A stretch of 64,000 nucleotides of DNA from Elstera sp043721315 (GTDB taxonomy: Bacteria > Pseudomonadota > Alphaproteobacteria > Elsterales > Elsteraceae). The position numbers were made by a program, and so were the translations under genes. Below are positions 32,968 to 41,979 of this stretch, piece by piece (the stretch's first letter is position 1; each line of letters opens with the position of its first letter). The notes under the pieces were generated by a model, which worked only from the letters and a program-made list of their open reading frames with translations, was not told where the DNA came from and made no database searches. The stretch covers positions 62,001-126,000 of the forward strand of contig JAYSQZ010000019.1 of NCBI GenBank assembly GCA_043721315.1, read 5' to 3'.

Positions 32968-33744
32968 GTGTTCTCCCCGTCCCCGCCCGGTCTGCTGCGC
33001 CGCCTGCGCGTTGCCCTGATGTTTCTAACCCGAATTCCGGTGCGGCTCGACCCGCCCCCCGAGGCGCGCGAGTTGGCAGAAGCGGGCGATATGTTCCCGG
33101 TCATCGGCGCGCTGATTGGGGCTGCGACCGGCGCGCTGTTTTGGGCGCTCGCCGCCTTCGGCCTGCCGCCAATGGTCGCGGCAACCCTCGCCCTTGCCGC
33201 ACAACTGCTGCTGACGGGTGCCCTGCACGAAGACGGGTTGGCCGATATGGCCGATGGCTTTGGCGGCGGTTTCAGCCGCGCGCGGAAGTTGGAGATTATG
33301 CGCGACAGCCGCCTCGGCACTTACGGCGGCGCGGCGTTGATGCTCTCCCTGCTCGCGCGTGCCGGGCTGATTGCAGCCTTACCGCCGGAGCACGTGATAG
33401 CAGTGCTGGCGGTGGCGCAAGGGGCATCGCGCTGGTTGCTCTCGGCCCTCCGCCTTGGCCTCGCCCCCGCCCGCACTGCCGATCAAGGCGGAGGGTTGAC
33501 CGCCGCCGTGGGCGCGACCGACGCGCTGCCGATCACTCTGCGGGCGACGATCCCCGCGCTGCTGCTCCCCCTGCTGCTGCTGGGATGGGAGAGCCTCTTG
33601 CCCGTCGCTCTCGGCCTCTTGATCGTTTGGGCGGGGGTTCGTGCGCTCTGTCGCTGGCAAATTCAGGGCTTTACCGGCGACACTTTGGGGGCAAGCCAGC
33701 AGCTTGGCGAACTCATGCTGCTGTGCCTGCTCGTGACCCAATGA
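32968..33744 (+). CDS. cobS: Adenosylcobinamide-GDP ribazoletransferase (cobalamin synthase)
   Basis: 258 residues, with about six TM helices. Opens with GTG and LRVALMFLTRIPVRL; has the acidic motif LHEDGLADMADGFGGGFSRARKLEIMRD and GTYGGAALMLSLLAR, all typical of CobS/CobV. Joins alpha-ribazole to adenosylcobinamide-GDP at the membrane. Overlaps the next gene by 4 bp (ATGA). Confidence 0.94.
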   Translation: MFSPSPPGLLRRLRVALMFLTRIPVRLDPPPEARELAEAGDMFPVIGALIGAATGALFWALAAFGLPPMVAATLALAAQLLLTGALHEDGLADMADGFGGGFSRARKLEIMRDSRLGTYGGAALMLSLLARAGLIAALPPEHVIAVLAVAQGASRWLLSALRLGLAPARTADQGGGLTAAVGATDALPITLRATIPALLLPLLLLGWESLLPVALGLLIVWAGVRALCRWQIQGFTGDTLGASQQLGELMLLCLLVTQ

Positions 33745-34343
33745 CCGACACCACGCGCTTTTGGTGGTTGCGCCACGCCCCCGTTCCCGCATCGGCAGAC
33801 GGCACGATTCCCAGCATAGAGGCCGACGCGGACGTGTCGGACCTATTGCGCGCCCAAGCGCTGCGCCGAGTACTGCCGAGCCGGGCGCTCTGGGTCGCCT
33901 CGCCCACACTGCGCGCCCGCCAGACTGTGAAAATCCTCACGCACGCTCGCCCGCTGGTCCTGGACGCCCTCGCCGAACAGGATTTTGGGGCCTGGACCGG
34001 CCAGCGGCATGGCGACTTATGGGAGAGCGGGGATGCCGAGTATCGGGCCTTTTGGGCCGATCCGGTCGGCCTTGCCCCGCCCGGCGGCGAGAGTTTTGCC
34101 GACCAATATGGCCGCACCAGTACGACGATCACCGAGCTTGCGCGGGACCACGCCGGGCTGGATTTGATCTTAGTCGCCCACGCCGGAACAATCCGCGCAG
34201 CCCTAGCGCTGGCGTTGAGCGCACCTGCCGAAGCCCCGCCGCTTAAAGCCGCGCTGAACTTCACCATTGATCCTTGGTCGCTGACGCGGATCGACGCCAT
34301 CGGCCCCGGTTGGCGCATCGGCGGCGTTAATCTGAAAAGCTAG
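33741..34343 (+). CDS. Histidine phosphatase, CobC-like alpha-ribazole phosphatase
   Basis: 200 residues. The phosphohistidine motif is WWLRHAPVP (RHxP variant of RHG), with a second Arg in SPTLRARQT, a conserved E-x-D-F-G-x-W-T-G motif (EQDFGAWTGQRHGDLW), GESFADQYGR, and the distal His in LILVAHAGTIRAAL. The E-x-[DN]-F-G-x-W-x-G-x block plus the ATGA overlap with cobS point to alpha-ribazole-5'-phosphate phosphatase (cobC/cobZ role). The fusion-like reading extending upstream to 32919 in this frame is just out-of-frame sequence opposite cobS. Confidence 0.85.
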   Translation: MTDTTRFWWLRHAPVPASADGTIPSIEADADVSDLLRAQALRRVLPSRALWVASPTLRARQTVKILTHARPLVLDALAEQDFGAWTGQRHGDLWESGDAEYRAFWADPVGLAPPGGESFADQYGRTSTTITELARDHAGLDLILVAHAGTIRAALALALSAPAEAPPLKAALNFTIDPWSLTRIDAIGPGWRIGGVNLKS

Positions 34344-34347
34344 ACCA

Positions 34348-34480
34348 ACTCTCGATGAGTCCTGCTCATCGAGAGTGGGTCCGGCGCGACCACGCCGCGC
34401 AGCTTATGCTGCGGGAGGCAAGGGTTCTGGAAGAACCCGCCCGCCGCGTGAGGGCAGAGGTGATCGGTTCCGATCACCTC
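34348..34480. repeat. Chain of consecutive hairpins between convergent operons
   Basis: Several strong inverted repeats follow each other without gaps: ACTCTCGATGAG/CTCATCGAGAGT (34348-34376, perfect, 5-nt loop), GGTC/GACC (34378-34391), CGCAGC/GCTGCG (34398-34413), GGGTTCT/AGAACCC (34422-34438), and GAGGTGATCG/CGATCACCTC (34457-34480, perfect). None is followed by a T-run. The arrangement sits between the phosphatase stop (34343) and the permease stop (34490). They may act as bidirectional terminators, mRNA 3' stabilisers, or part of a structured RNA. Confidence 0.65.
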
Positions 34481-34489
34481 ACATTGGTA

Positions 34490-35221
34490 CTAAACCGTCT
34501 TGCGGACGAGATAGCGGTTATAGCGCTTCTCCAGCAGCGCAAAAAACCGCGCTATCGCCCAAATTAACACGAGATAGAAGGGCACTAACACGAGATAGAC
34601 CTTCGAGTCGTAGGTCTGCGTAAAAGCCCGGCCCGCAGCGCCCATAAGGTCGAGCATCGTCACGAGGCTCACCAGCGTGGTGGCTTTCATCGTGAGAATG
34701 GTTTCGTTGGACAGCGCCGGGATAGCAATCCGCAGCCCGCGCGGCAGCAGCACCCGGCGCGTGAGCAAACGGGGGGACATGCCGCAGGCTAAAGCCGCCT
34801 CCCGCTCGCCGCTCGGCACCGATTGAATGCCGCCGCGAATCGGCTCGGCCATATAGGCCCCGGTATTCAGCGTAAAGGCGATCAGCGCCAGCATGAACGG
34901 CGCATTCAGCAACGGCCAAAAAAACGACTCGCGCATCGCCGGAACGTCGCCGCCGTAAAATTGCAACAGCACCGAGGGCAGGCCGTAATAAATCAAGAAG
35001 ACCTGCACCAGCAGCGGCGAGCCGCGAAAGCAGACCGAATAGACCAAGGCCGGGCCGGAAATCAGCCAATTTTTCGATAGCCGCGCGAGCGCCAGCGGAA
35101 TGGCAAGGCAGAACCCCAACAGGCACGACAGCACGGTAAGCTGCACCGTTGTCCAGAGACCACGCAAAAACTGCGGCCAATAGTCTTGAGCAAGCTCAAG
35201 CAGGGAGGAAATCAGGTCCAT
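34490..35221 (-). CDS. Polar amino-acid ABC transporter permease (HisM/ArtM type)
   Basis: 243 residues, about five TM helices. It has the HEQRo/EAA motif EREAALACGMSPRLLTRRVL followed by LPRGLRIAIPALSNETILTM, and TTLVSLVTMLDLMGAAG. It pairs with the other permease gene immediately upstream (4-bp gap). Last gene of the four-gene importer. Confidence 0.92.
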   Translation of the reverse strand: MDLISSLLELAQDYWPQFLRGLWTTVQLTVLSCLLGFCLAIPLALARLSKNWLISGPALVYSVCFRGSPLLVQVFLIYYGLPSVLLQFYGGDVPAMRESFFWPLLNAPFMLALIAFTLNTGAYMAEPIRGGIQSVPSGEREAALACGMSPRLLTRRVLLPRGLRIAIPALSNETILTMKATTLVSLVTMLDLMGAAGRAFTQTYDSKVYLVLVPFYLVLIWAIARFFALLEKRYNRYLVRKTV

Positions 35222-35225
35222 TCGC

Positions 35226-35900
35226 TTACCCCATCCGCACGCCGCGACGGGACTTCTTTTCCATCCAGCGCAGGAACAGAGTTGAAATCACGGTAATTGC
35301 AATAAAAATCAGCGCCGCCACCGAATAGAAGGTGAAGGGCGATTTAGTCACGGAGGTAGCGATTTGGGTTTTCCGCATCAACTCTTGCAGACCGACGACA
35401 GAAACTAAGGACGTGTCCTTAATCAGCACTAGCCACAGGTTGCCTAAACCGGGTAGCGCATAGCGCCACATTTGCGGCAGTTGAATCCGCCGGAACACCG
35501 TAAACGGCGACATGCCGAAACTCTTGGCAGCCTCGATCTGGCCTATCGGAATAGCGAGAAATGCCCCGCGAAAGGTTTCCGACGCATAGGAACCGAACAC
35601 CAGCGACAGCGCTGCCACGCCCGCCGTAAACCCATCGACCTCAACAAAATCCTCGAAAATTGCATTAAAGAGATTCTGCACCCCATAGTAAAGAATAAGA
35701 ATGGTCAACAGTTCAGGCAAACCACGCAACAGGTTAGTGAGAATATCAACCCCGCGCGCTAGCCACCGGATAGAAGACATTTTAGCAATTGCGGCGGCAA
35801 GGCCAATCATAATCCCAAGAAAAAGCGAGACGGCGGCCAGCCGCAGCGTCATCAACACCCCTTCCAGCAGTTGCGGCCCAAACCCCTGAAGATCAATCAT
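35226..35900 (-). CDS. Polar amino-acid ABC transporter permease (HisQ/ArtQ type)
   Basis: 224 residues. Opens MIDLQGFGPQLLEGVLMTLR, with EAAKSFGMSPFTVFRRIQLP followed by QMWRYALPGLGNLWLVLIKD and TSLVSVVGLQELMRKT, typical of ArtQ/HisQ. Forms a heterodimeric channel with its neighbour. It lies 205 bp downstream of the binding-protein gene, across a large hairpin. Confidence 0.92.
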   Translation of the reverse strand: MIDLQGFGPQLLEGVLMTLRLAAVSLFLGIMIGLAAAIAKMSSIRWLARGVDILTNLLRGLPELLTILILYYGVQNLFNAIFEDFVEVDGFTAGVAALSLVFGSYASETFRGAFLAIPIGQIEAAKSFGMSPFTVFRRIQLPQMWRYALPGLGNLWLVLIKDTSLVSVVGLQELMRKTQIATSVTKSPFTFYSVAALIFIAITVISTLFLRWMEKKSRRGVRMG

Positions 35901-36033
35901 TCTGCTCCCTCTCCGGTTTGTTTCGCGCAGCTTTAGGGTGGGGTCAGACGTTATCGGCCTCTATCGAAATCGACAGAACGGCCCTTGTTCCGCGCGGCAT
36001 AGCGGCACGGTTTATGCCCTTGAAGCGAGGCTA

Positions 36034-36065
36034 AGGTGGGGCGGCCCCATGCGCCGCCCCACCTA
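36034..36065 (-). terminator. GC-rich hairpin between binding-protein and permease genes
   Basis: AGGTGGGGCGGC and GCCGCCCCACCT form a perfect 12-bp stem with an 8-nt loop, 40 bp past the binding-protein stop. No T-run follows, so it probably acts as a partial attenuator or as a 3' stabiliser. It lets the binding protein be made in excess over the permeases, as known for other amino-acid importers. Confidence 0.6.
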
Positions 36066-36105
36066 GCCCAGTCAAACGCCCCTGTAGAGTAGTCCCTACG
36101 GGAGA

Positions 36106-36864
36106 TTAGCGAATATCGAACTCGAAGTACTTATTGTTGATCTTGGTGTAGGTGCCATTCGCCTTAATCGCGGTAAGGGCTTTGTTGAAAGCCGCAACGA
36201 GATCTTTATCGCCTTTGCGAACAGCAATACCTGCACCATTCCCCAAAATCGGGTCGCGGACGAAATCGCCAACGCGCTCGAACTTGGCCGAACCGCCATT
36301 CGCCTTAACCCACTCATCAACCACCGCGCTGTCGGCCATGACGACATCGAGACGACCGTTGGCAAGGTCGAGGTTGGCTTCTTCCTGCGTTTTATACTGC
36401 TTCAGAATCACGTCCTTGTAGCGGGCTTCCATGAACTGCGCGTGGATGGTTTCCACCTGCACGCCCACAGTCTTGCCCTTCAGGTCGCTTTGCTTAAAGC
36501 CCGACCCAGTACGCGCGACCATCATGCCCGGCGTGAAGTAGTAACGATCGGAGAAATCGACTTCCTTCTTCCGCTTTTCGTTGATGGACATAGACGCGAT
36601 GATCGCATCGAACTTCTTTGCTTTCAGCGCGGGAATAATGCCATCCCAATCCTGCGTGACCCAGTCGCACTTGCGCTTCATTTCAGCGCAAAGCGCATCG
36701 CCGATCTCGATATCGAAGCCCTGTAACTTACCGTTTTTATCGGTAAAGTTGAACGGCGGGTAAGCGCCTTCGGTGCCCAAACGCAGAGTTTTTGCGTTTT
36801 GGGCATAGGCACCCGACGTGAGGGCGATGCCCAGGGTGGCCAAAGCCAATACAATCTTCTTCAC
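36106..36864 (-). CDS. Polar amino-acid ABC transporter binding protein (HisJ/ArtJ type)
   Basis: 252 residues with a signal peptide (KKIVLALATLGIALTSGAYAQ). The SBP-3 fold reads LRLGTEGAYPPFNFTDKNGKL then QGFDIEIGDALC, DWDGIIPALKAKKFDAIIAS and DFSDRYYFTPGMMVA. The preserved acid/Arg features fit arginine, lysine, ornithine or histidine binding. The GTG at 36864 is preferred because GGGAG lies 9 nt upstream; a GTG 6 bp earlier is too close to it. Confidence 0.9.
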   Translation of the reverse strand: MKKIVLALATLGIALTSGAYAQNAKTLRLGTEGAYPPFNFTDKNGKLQGFDIEIGDALCAEMKRKCDWVTQDWDGIIPALKAKKFDAIIASMSINEKRKKEVDFSDRYYFTPGMMVARTGSGFKQSDLKGKTVGVQVETIHAQFMEARYKDVILKQYKTQEEANLDLANGRLDVVMADSAVVDEWVKANGGSAKFERVGDFVRDPILGNGAGIAVRKGDKDLVAAFNKALTAIKANGTYTKINNKYFEFDIR

Positions 36865-36913
36865 GGTCACTCTCCCAAGTTCCAACGAAAAACCAAATCC
36901 CCTTCGGGATTCC

Positions 36914-37720
<807 letters not shown>

Positions 37721-38193
37721 GGCTGCAATCGTCACCCTCTTCACGCCCCCGTTATCCACCTGTGTCTATCACAGCGCTTCCAGCCCCCGAGTCAAGCCGG
37801 GAAACTCACCGGGAAACTCATAGGCCCGCTAACCCCAATCAGCGCGCTACCAGCCACGCCCCAACGTCTTGGTTAAGAGAACGCTTAAAAATTAAGCGCA
37901 ACGGGGTAAATCAACTATGCCGCGCGTCTTAAGACAGAAATGATGAATTCTACAGCGTGCGGTTATCACCGATACAATACCGCAAAACTAACCCTCTCCT
38001 CGCGCGCCTCATAACCGAAATGTTACGAAACTGTGCCTATTGTCGGACAAAAGCACCAGATACTTTCTAAAACCCCCCGCAAAAAGCCAGAATATTCCAA
38101 AAATGCCAGGGGCAAACGGTTAGAAACGCGGGAGTAGAGGCCAATTTTCCGCATTTTATGCGGCACGCCCAATTAAATTCATCTGCACCAAAA
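37721..38193. other. Intergenic region between the amino-acid importer and asd (473 bp)
   Basis: No gene is seen. It must contain the promoter of the importer operon. A stretch near 37880-38130 is AT-richer and has no recognisable operator. It ends at the asd terminator. Confidence 0.5.
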
Positions 38194-38219
38194 CACCCCC
38201 CGGCAGGAACCGGGGGGTG
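38194..38219 (-). terminator. Intrinsic terminator of asd
   Basis: CACCCCCCGG and CCGGGGGGTG form a perfect 10-bp stem with a 6-nt loop; on the minus strand TTTTGGTGC follows. It begins 26 bp past the asd stop. Confidence 0.85.
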
Positions 38220-38245
38220 CTCATTACGGTGATGCTTGAAACGGG

Positions 38246-39241
38246 TTAAACGAACAGTCGGGCAATCTGCACCGCGTTGAGCGCTGCGCCCTTCAGCAAC
38301 TGATCGCCCGCCACGAAGAAGTCGAGACCATGCTCGCCGAAAATCAGGCTCTGGCGGATGCGGCCCACGTTGCAATCATGCTGCATCGTAGCGTTAATCG
38401 GCATCGGATAGATCTTATTCTCGGGGTCATCAAACAGCGTAACGCCGGGGGCAGCCGTAATCGCGGCGCGGGCCGCTGCCACCGTAATCGGCTTTTCGGT
38501 TTCAATCGTCACGGCTTCCGAATGCACCCGCAGCGTCGGCACGCGCACCGCTGTGCAGGAGATGAGCATATCAGGCGCGCCGAAAATCTTCTGAGTTTCC
38601 CAGGTGACTTTCATTTCTTCGCGCGTGTAGCCGTTCGGCTGGAAGCTATCAATATGCGGGATGAGGTTGAAGGCAATCGGGTGCGCGAACACCTTATGCC
38701 CTGCGGTGCCGCCATCGAGCACCACGCGCGATTCGGCCAGAAGCTCGTGCATCCCCTCAACCCCCGCCCCCGACGTGGCTTGGTAGGAGGACACGATCAC
38801 CTTCTTCACCCCGAACGCCTGGTGCAGCGGCCATAGCGCGACCGCCAGAATCGCCGTCGTGCAGTTTGGGTTGGCGATCAGCTTTTTGCCCTTAGCGGCT
38901 TCCGGGTTGATTTCAGGGATCACCAGCGGCACCGCATCATCGAGGCGGAAGGCGGAGGAATTATCAATCACCAAGGCTTTTTCCGCGATGCGCGGCGCGT
39001 ATTCCTTGGCGAACTCGCCGGAAACGGCCAGAAAGACCACATCGCATTGCTGCGCGGCTTCCACAGAAAAGGCTTCGATCGTTTTTTCCCCGAAGGGAGT
39101 CATTGTCGTTTTACCGGCTGACCGTTCAGAGGCGAACAGATGAAGCGAGCCGACCGGATAGTTCAGATCGGCCAGCACACTCATCAATTCGGCCCCGACG
39201 GCACCCGTGGCGCCAACGATACCGACTGCGTGTTTGGCCAT
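38246..39241 (-). CDS. asd: Aspartate-semialdehyde dehydrogenase
   Basis: 331 residues. Rossmann motif VGIVGATGAVGAELM, the catalytic Cys in IANPNCTTAILAVAL, the SSYQATSGAGVEGMHEL loop and the RVPTLRVHSEAVTIE substrate segment. Second step of lysine, threonine and methionine synthesis. A stand-alone gene with its own terminator. Confidence 0.96.
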   Translation of the reverse strand: MAKHAVGIVGATGAVGAELMSVLADLNYPVGSLHLFASERSAGKTTMTPFGEKTIEAFSVEAAQQCDVVFLAVSGEFAKEYAPRIAEKALVIDNSSAFRLDDAVPLVIPEINPEAAKGKKLIANPNCTTAILAVALWPLHQAFGVKKVIVSSYQATSGAGVEGMHELLAESRVVLDGGTAGHKVFAHPIAFNLIPHIDSFQPNGYTREEMKVTWETQKIFGAPDMLISCTAVRVPTLRVHSEAVTIETEKPITVAAARAAITAAPGVTLFDDPENKIYPMPINATMQHDCNVGRIRQSLIFGEHGLDFFVAGDQLLKGAALNAVQIARLFV

Positions 39242-39430
39242 GATATGTCCCTTTACGACAAATCTACCCCGGCCCTAGTGCCGGGGCGGTAAGCCTTGCC
39301 CGGTTTCAGCCGCGCTGACAAATCGAAAATACGAATGCGGGGGGTGCGATTGTGAGGCGGTCAGACGCAAACAAGACATAAAGTTACAGCCGCCTCGGCA
39401 GCACTATCCGCGCCCGCTCCATTCACCCCC

Positions 39431-40315
39431 CTAACCCTGTGACAGCGGGTCGCGGTGAACGGCCTCGCGGGCAAGCGGCAGGCGCGTTGCGCGCAGGTTG
39501 GTTTTGATGCGCGCCAGCAAATCATGCTTATCGGCCCCAAGGCAGAGCGCGACGCCAGTGGTCAGTACATCCACATGCACGAGATGAACAATGCGGGACG
39601 CCATCGGTGTGAACAAATCGGTATCTTCCGCCGATTCAACCGCAACCACAATCGTGGCAAGCGCCGAGAGGGGCGACCCCGGTGCCGTTATCACAATAAC
39701 CGGCACCTGCTGATCGCGCGCGCTTTGCGCCGCTTCCAGTGCCAGCTTCGTGCGGCCCGTGTTGGAGATGACCAACAGAACATCTTCCGGCCCCATGCCC
39801 GCCAGTTGAATCCGCAACATCAACGAGTCCAGCACGGCTTGGCAGGGAATGCCGAAGCGCGCGAGCTTATGTTCCGCATCTTGGGCAATGGAGGCCGAGC
39901 CGCCGAGGCCGAAAATCACAATCCGCCGCGCGTGGGCGAGCAAGGCTATCGCCTTATCGGTCGAAGTCACATCTAGGGCCGTGCGGGCTGCGTGCAGCGC
40001 CGTGGCAGTGGCGTCGAAAATCTTAGCGGCGTAGGTCGCCGTATCGTCGGTACTTTCGACCGCCGCCGTTACGAACGGCACGCCAGGCACGAGGCTTTGC
40101 GCCAACTTCAGCTTGAAATCGGCAAAGCCTTCGCAGCCCAACGAACGGCAGAGGCGGATCACCGTCGGCTGGCTAACGCCCGCGCGTATCGCCACGACCG
40201 CAACCGGGCTTTGCAGCGTTCCCTGGGGGTCCGCTAGAATTGTCTGGGCAACCGCCGTTTCTTGTCGCGACAGGCGCGGCAGATGCGAGCGCAAGACATC
40301 CAACATATTGGCCAT
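39431..40315 (-). CDS. hexR: HexR/RpiR-family transcriptional regulator
   Basis: 294 residues. N-terminal HTH_6: LSRQETAVAQTILADPQGTL followed by VAVVAIRAGVSQPTVIRLCRSLG, then a SIS sugar-phosphate domain: ARRIVIFGLGGSASIAQDAE and GPEDVLLVISNTGRTK. In other proteobacteria HexR represses Entner-Doudoroff genes and is released by KDPG. Located 38 bp downstream of eda, last gene of the ED operon, which itself carries a HexR-like site at its promoter. Confidence 0.9.
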   Translation of the reverse strand: MANMLDVLRSHLPRLSRQETAVAQTILADPQGTLQSPVAVVAIRAGVSQPTVIRLCRSLGCEGFADFKLKLAQSLVPGVPFVTAAVESTDDTATYAAKIFDATATALHAARTALDVTSTDKAIALLAHARRIVIFGLGGSASIAQDAEHKLARFGIPCQAVLDSLMLRIQLAGMGPEDVLLVISNTGRTKLALEAAQSARDQQVPVIVITAPGSPLSALATIVVAVESAEDTDLFTPMASRIVHLVHVDVLTTGVALCLGADKHDLLARIKTNLRATRLPLAREAVHRDPLSQG

Positions 40316-40353
40316 GCGTGGGCAATCCTCCCTCCGGTCTGTGGTAGCATCGC

Positions 40354-40989
40354 TTAATCTTTGAGGGAAGCCGCCTCCCGCGCCAAGGCTTCGATTCGGG
40401 CGTAATCACCGCTGGCAAGGGCGTCTTTCGGCACCAGCCAGGAACCGCCGACGCAGGGCACGTTCGGCAGCGCGAGATATTGCTTGGCCTTAACGGGATC
40501 AATGCCGCCCGTAGGGCAGAAACGAATCTCCGGTAGCGGGCCGGACAGGGCTTTTAGATACGCAACCCCGCCCGCCGGTTCCGCCGGGAAGAATTTGACC
40601 GCCGTAATGCCGCGCTCCAGCAACCCCAGCACTTCGCTGGCCGTGGCCGCGCCCGCAAGATACGGCAGGCCAGTTTTATCCATTTCATCCAGCAGCGACA
40701 GCGTGGAGCCGGGACTCACCAGAAACCGCGCGCCGACCGAACGGGCGGCATCGGCATCAATGGGGCGATTGACCGTGCCTGCGCCAACAATTACCCCCGG
40801 CACCTGCTGGCCGATCCGCTCGATACACTCGAGCGCAACCGAGGTCCGCAGTGTGACTTCCAGCACCCGTAAGCCCCCTGCAACCAAGGCTTGCGCCAGC
40901 GGCACGGCGTGATCGACATCTTCGATCACCAACACCGGAATAACCGGGGCCAGGGCCATTAGGTCGAGAATTTTTTGATTACGATCCAT
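40354..40989 (-). CDS. eda: 2-keto-3-deoxy-6-phosphogluconate aldolase
   Basis: 211 residues. A TIM barrel opening with MDRNQKILDLMALAPVIPVL; the general base Glu in LEVTLRTSVALECI, and the Schiff-base Lys in GITAVKFFPAEPAGG. GAGTVNRPIDADAARSVGARF and STLSLLDEM are also typical. Splits KDPG to pyruvate and glyceraldehyde-3-phosphate. Overlaps glk by 11 bp. Confidence 0.96.
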   Translation of the reverse strand: MDRNQKILDLMALAPVIPVLVIEDVDHAVPLAQALVAGGLRVLEVTLRTSVALECIERIGQQVPGVIVGAGTVNRPIDADAARSVGARFLVSPGSTLSLLDEMDKTGLPYLAGAATASEVLGLLERGITAVKFFPAEPAGGVAYLKALSGPLPEIRFCPTGGIDPVKAKQYLALPNVPCVGGSWLVPKDALASGDYARIEALAREAASLKD

Positions 40990-41977
40990 GCACTCTCTCC
41001 TGATGGGCCTTCAGCCACGCCGCCGCCCCATCAAGGGCGGGGGTATCGGCAAGAATAAGATAGGTGGGAATGGCGTGCGCGTAGGCCGCCATGCGGTAGC
41101 GCGCCTCAAAACGCGCCCGGAACGGGCTGGCCGCGAAGAAATCGGCAAAACGCGGCACAATCCCGCCGCCAATGAACACGCCGCCGCGTGCGCCAAAGGT
41201 AACGGCTAGATTGCCGGCAAGGCTGCCCAGCAGGGCGCAAAACATACTCAAGGTATCGACGGCCAGGGGTTCGGACCCATCGACTGCCGTGGCCGTAATC
41301 GCGGCGTTGCTGCGGTGCGGATCGACTTGGAAACCTCTTACCGTGGCAAGACTGCGGTAGAGCCGCTCGATGCCGCCCCCGGAGAGGAAGCATTCCGCCG
41401 TCACTGCCGCCTGTTCGGCGCGCAGCACGGCTGCTACCGCCGCCTCTTCTTGGCTGACGATGGGCGCGTCGCAATGACCGCCTTCGCCCGGCACAGGCAC
41501 CCAATGACCCGACCCGTCGGGTATAATCGCGCCGACGCCAAGCCCGGTGCCCGGCCCCGCCACCGCCATCGCCGCTGTTGAAATTGCCTCCCCCGGCCCA
41601 ATTTGCCGGAGCGCGGTGAGATGCGGTAAGGACAGCGCGAGCGCCTCGAAATCATTCACCAGCGCGAGATAATCCAGCCCCAACGCGGCCTTCGTGTCGG
41701 CAATCGAAAAATCCCAGGCTTGATTGGTGAGCTTAAAGCGATCCCCCGTGACCGGCCCCGCCACGGCCACGCACGCGGCAGTCGGCTGAACAGGGCTAGG
41801 CAACCCCGCCAGATAGGCTGTCGCGGCGCTCGCGAGCGTCCGATGTTCAGCGCTCGGAACCTTACCGATATGGCCCGGCATCGCCCCCGCCGTCTCGATC
41901 AGCCCGAAGCGCGCGTTGGTGCCGCCAATATCGGCCACCAGCCAGGGGCGCTGGGCGGTAGGTGTAGAAATCGCCAT
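40979..41977 (-). CDS. glk: Glucokinase (Glk type)
   Basis: 332 residues. ATP-binding P-loop VADIGGTNARFGLIE, AGPVTGDRFKLTNQAWDFSI, the catalytic Asp in LALVNDFEALALSL, GPGTGLGVGAII, and the GEGGHCD loop. Phosphorylates glucose to feed Zwf in this operon. ATG 41977 is chosen because homologues begin just before VADIGGTN; it is 2 bp past the edd stop. Confidence 0.94.
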   Translation of the reverse strand: MAISTPTAQRPWLVADIGGTNARFGLIETAGAMPGHIGKVPSAEHRTLASAATAYLAGLPSPVQPTAACVAVAGPVTGDRFKLTNQAWDFSIADTKAALGLDYLALVNDFEALALSLPHLTALRQIGPGEAISTAAMAVAGPGTGLGVGAIIPDGSGHWVPVPGEGGHCDAPIVSQEEAAVAAVLRAEQAAVTAECFLSGGGIERLYRSLATVRGFQVDPHRSNAAITATAVDGSEPLAVDTLSMFCALLGSLAGNLAVTFGARGGVFIGGGIVPRFADFFAASPFRARFEARYRMAAYAHAIPTYLILADTPALDGAAAWLKAHQERVHGS

Positions 41978-41979
41978 AC

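Noticed and set aside
32919..33740. Fusion of an Arg-rich domain to the histidine phosphatase
   Set aside because: The upstream part of this frame overlaps cobS in another frame; the ATG at 33741 with the ATGA overlap is the natural start.
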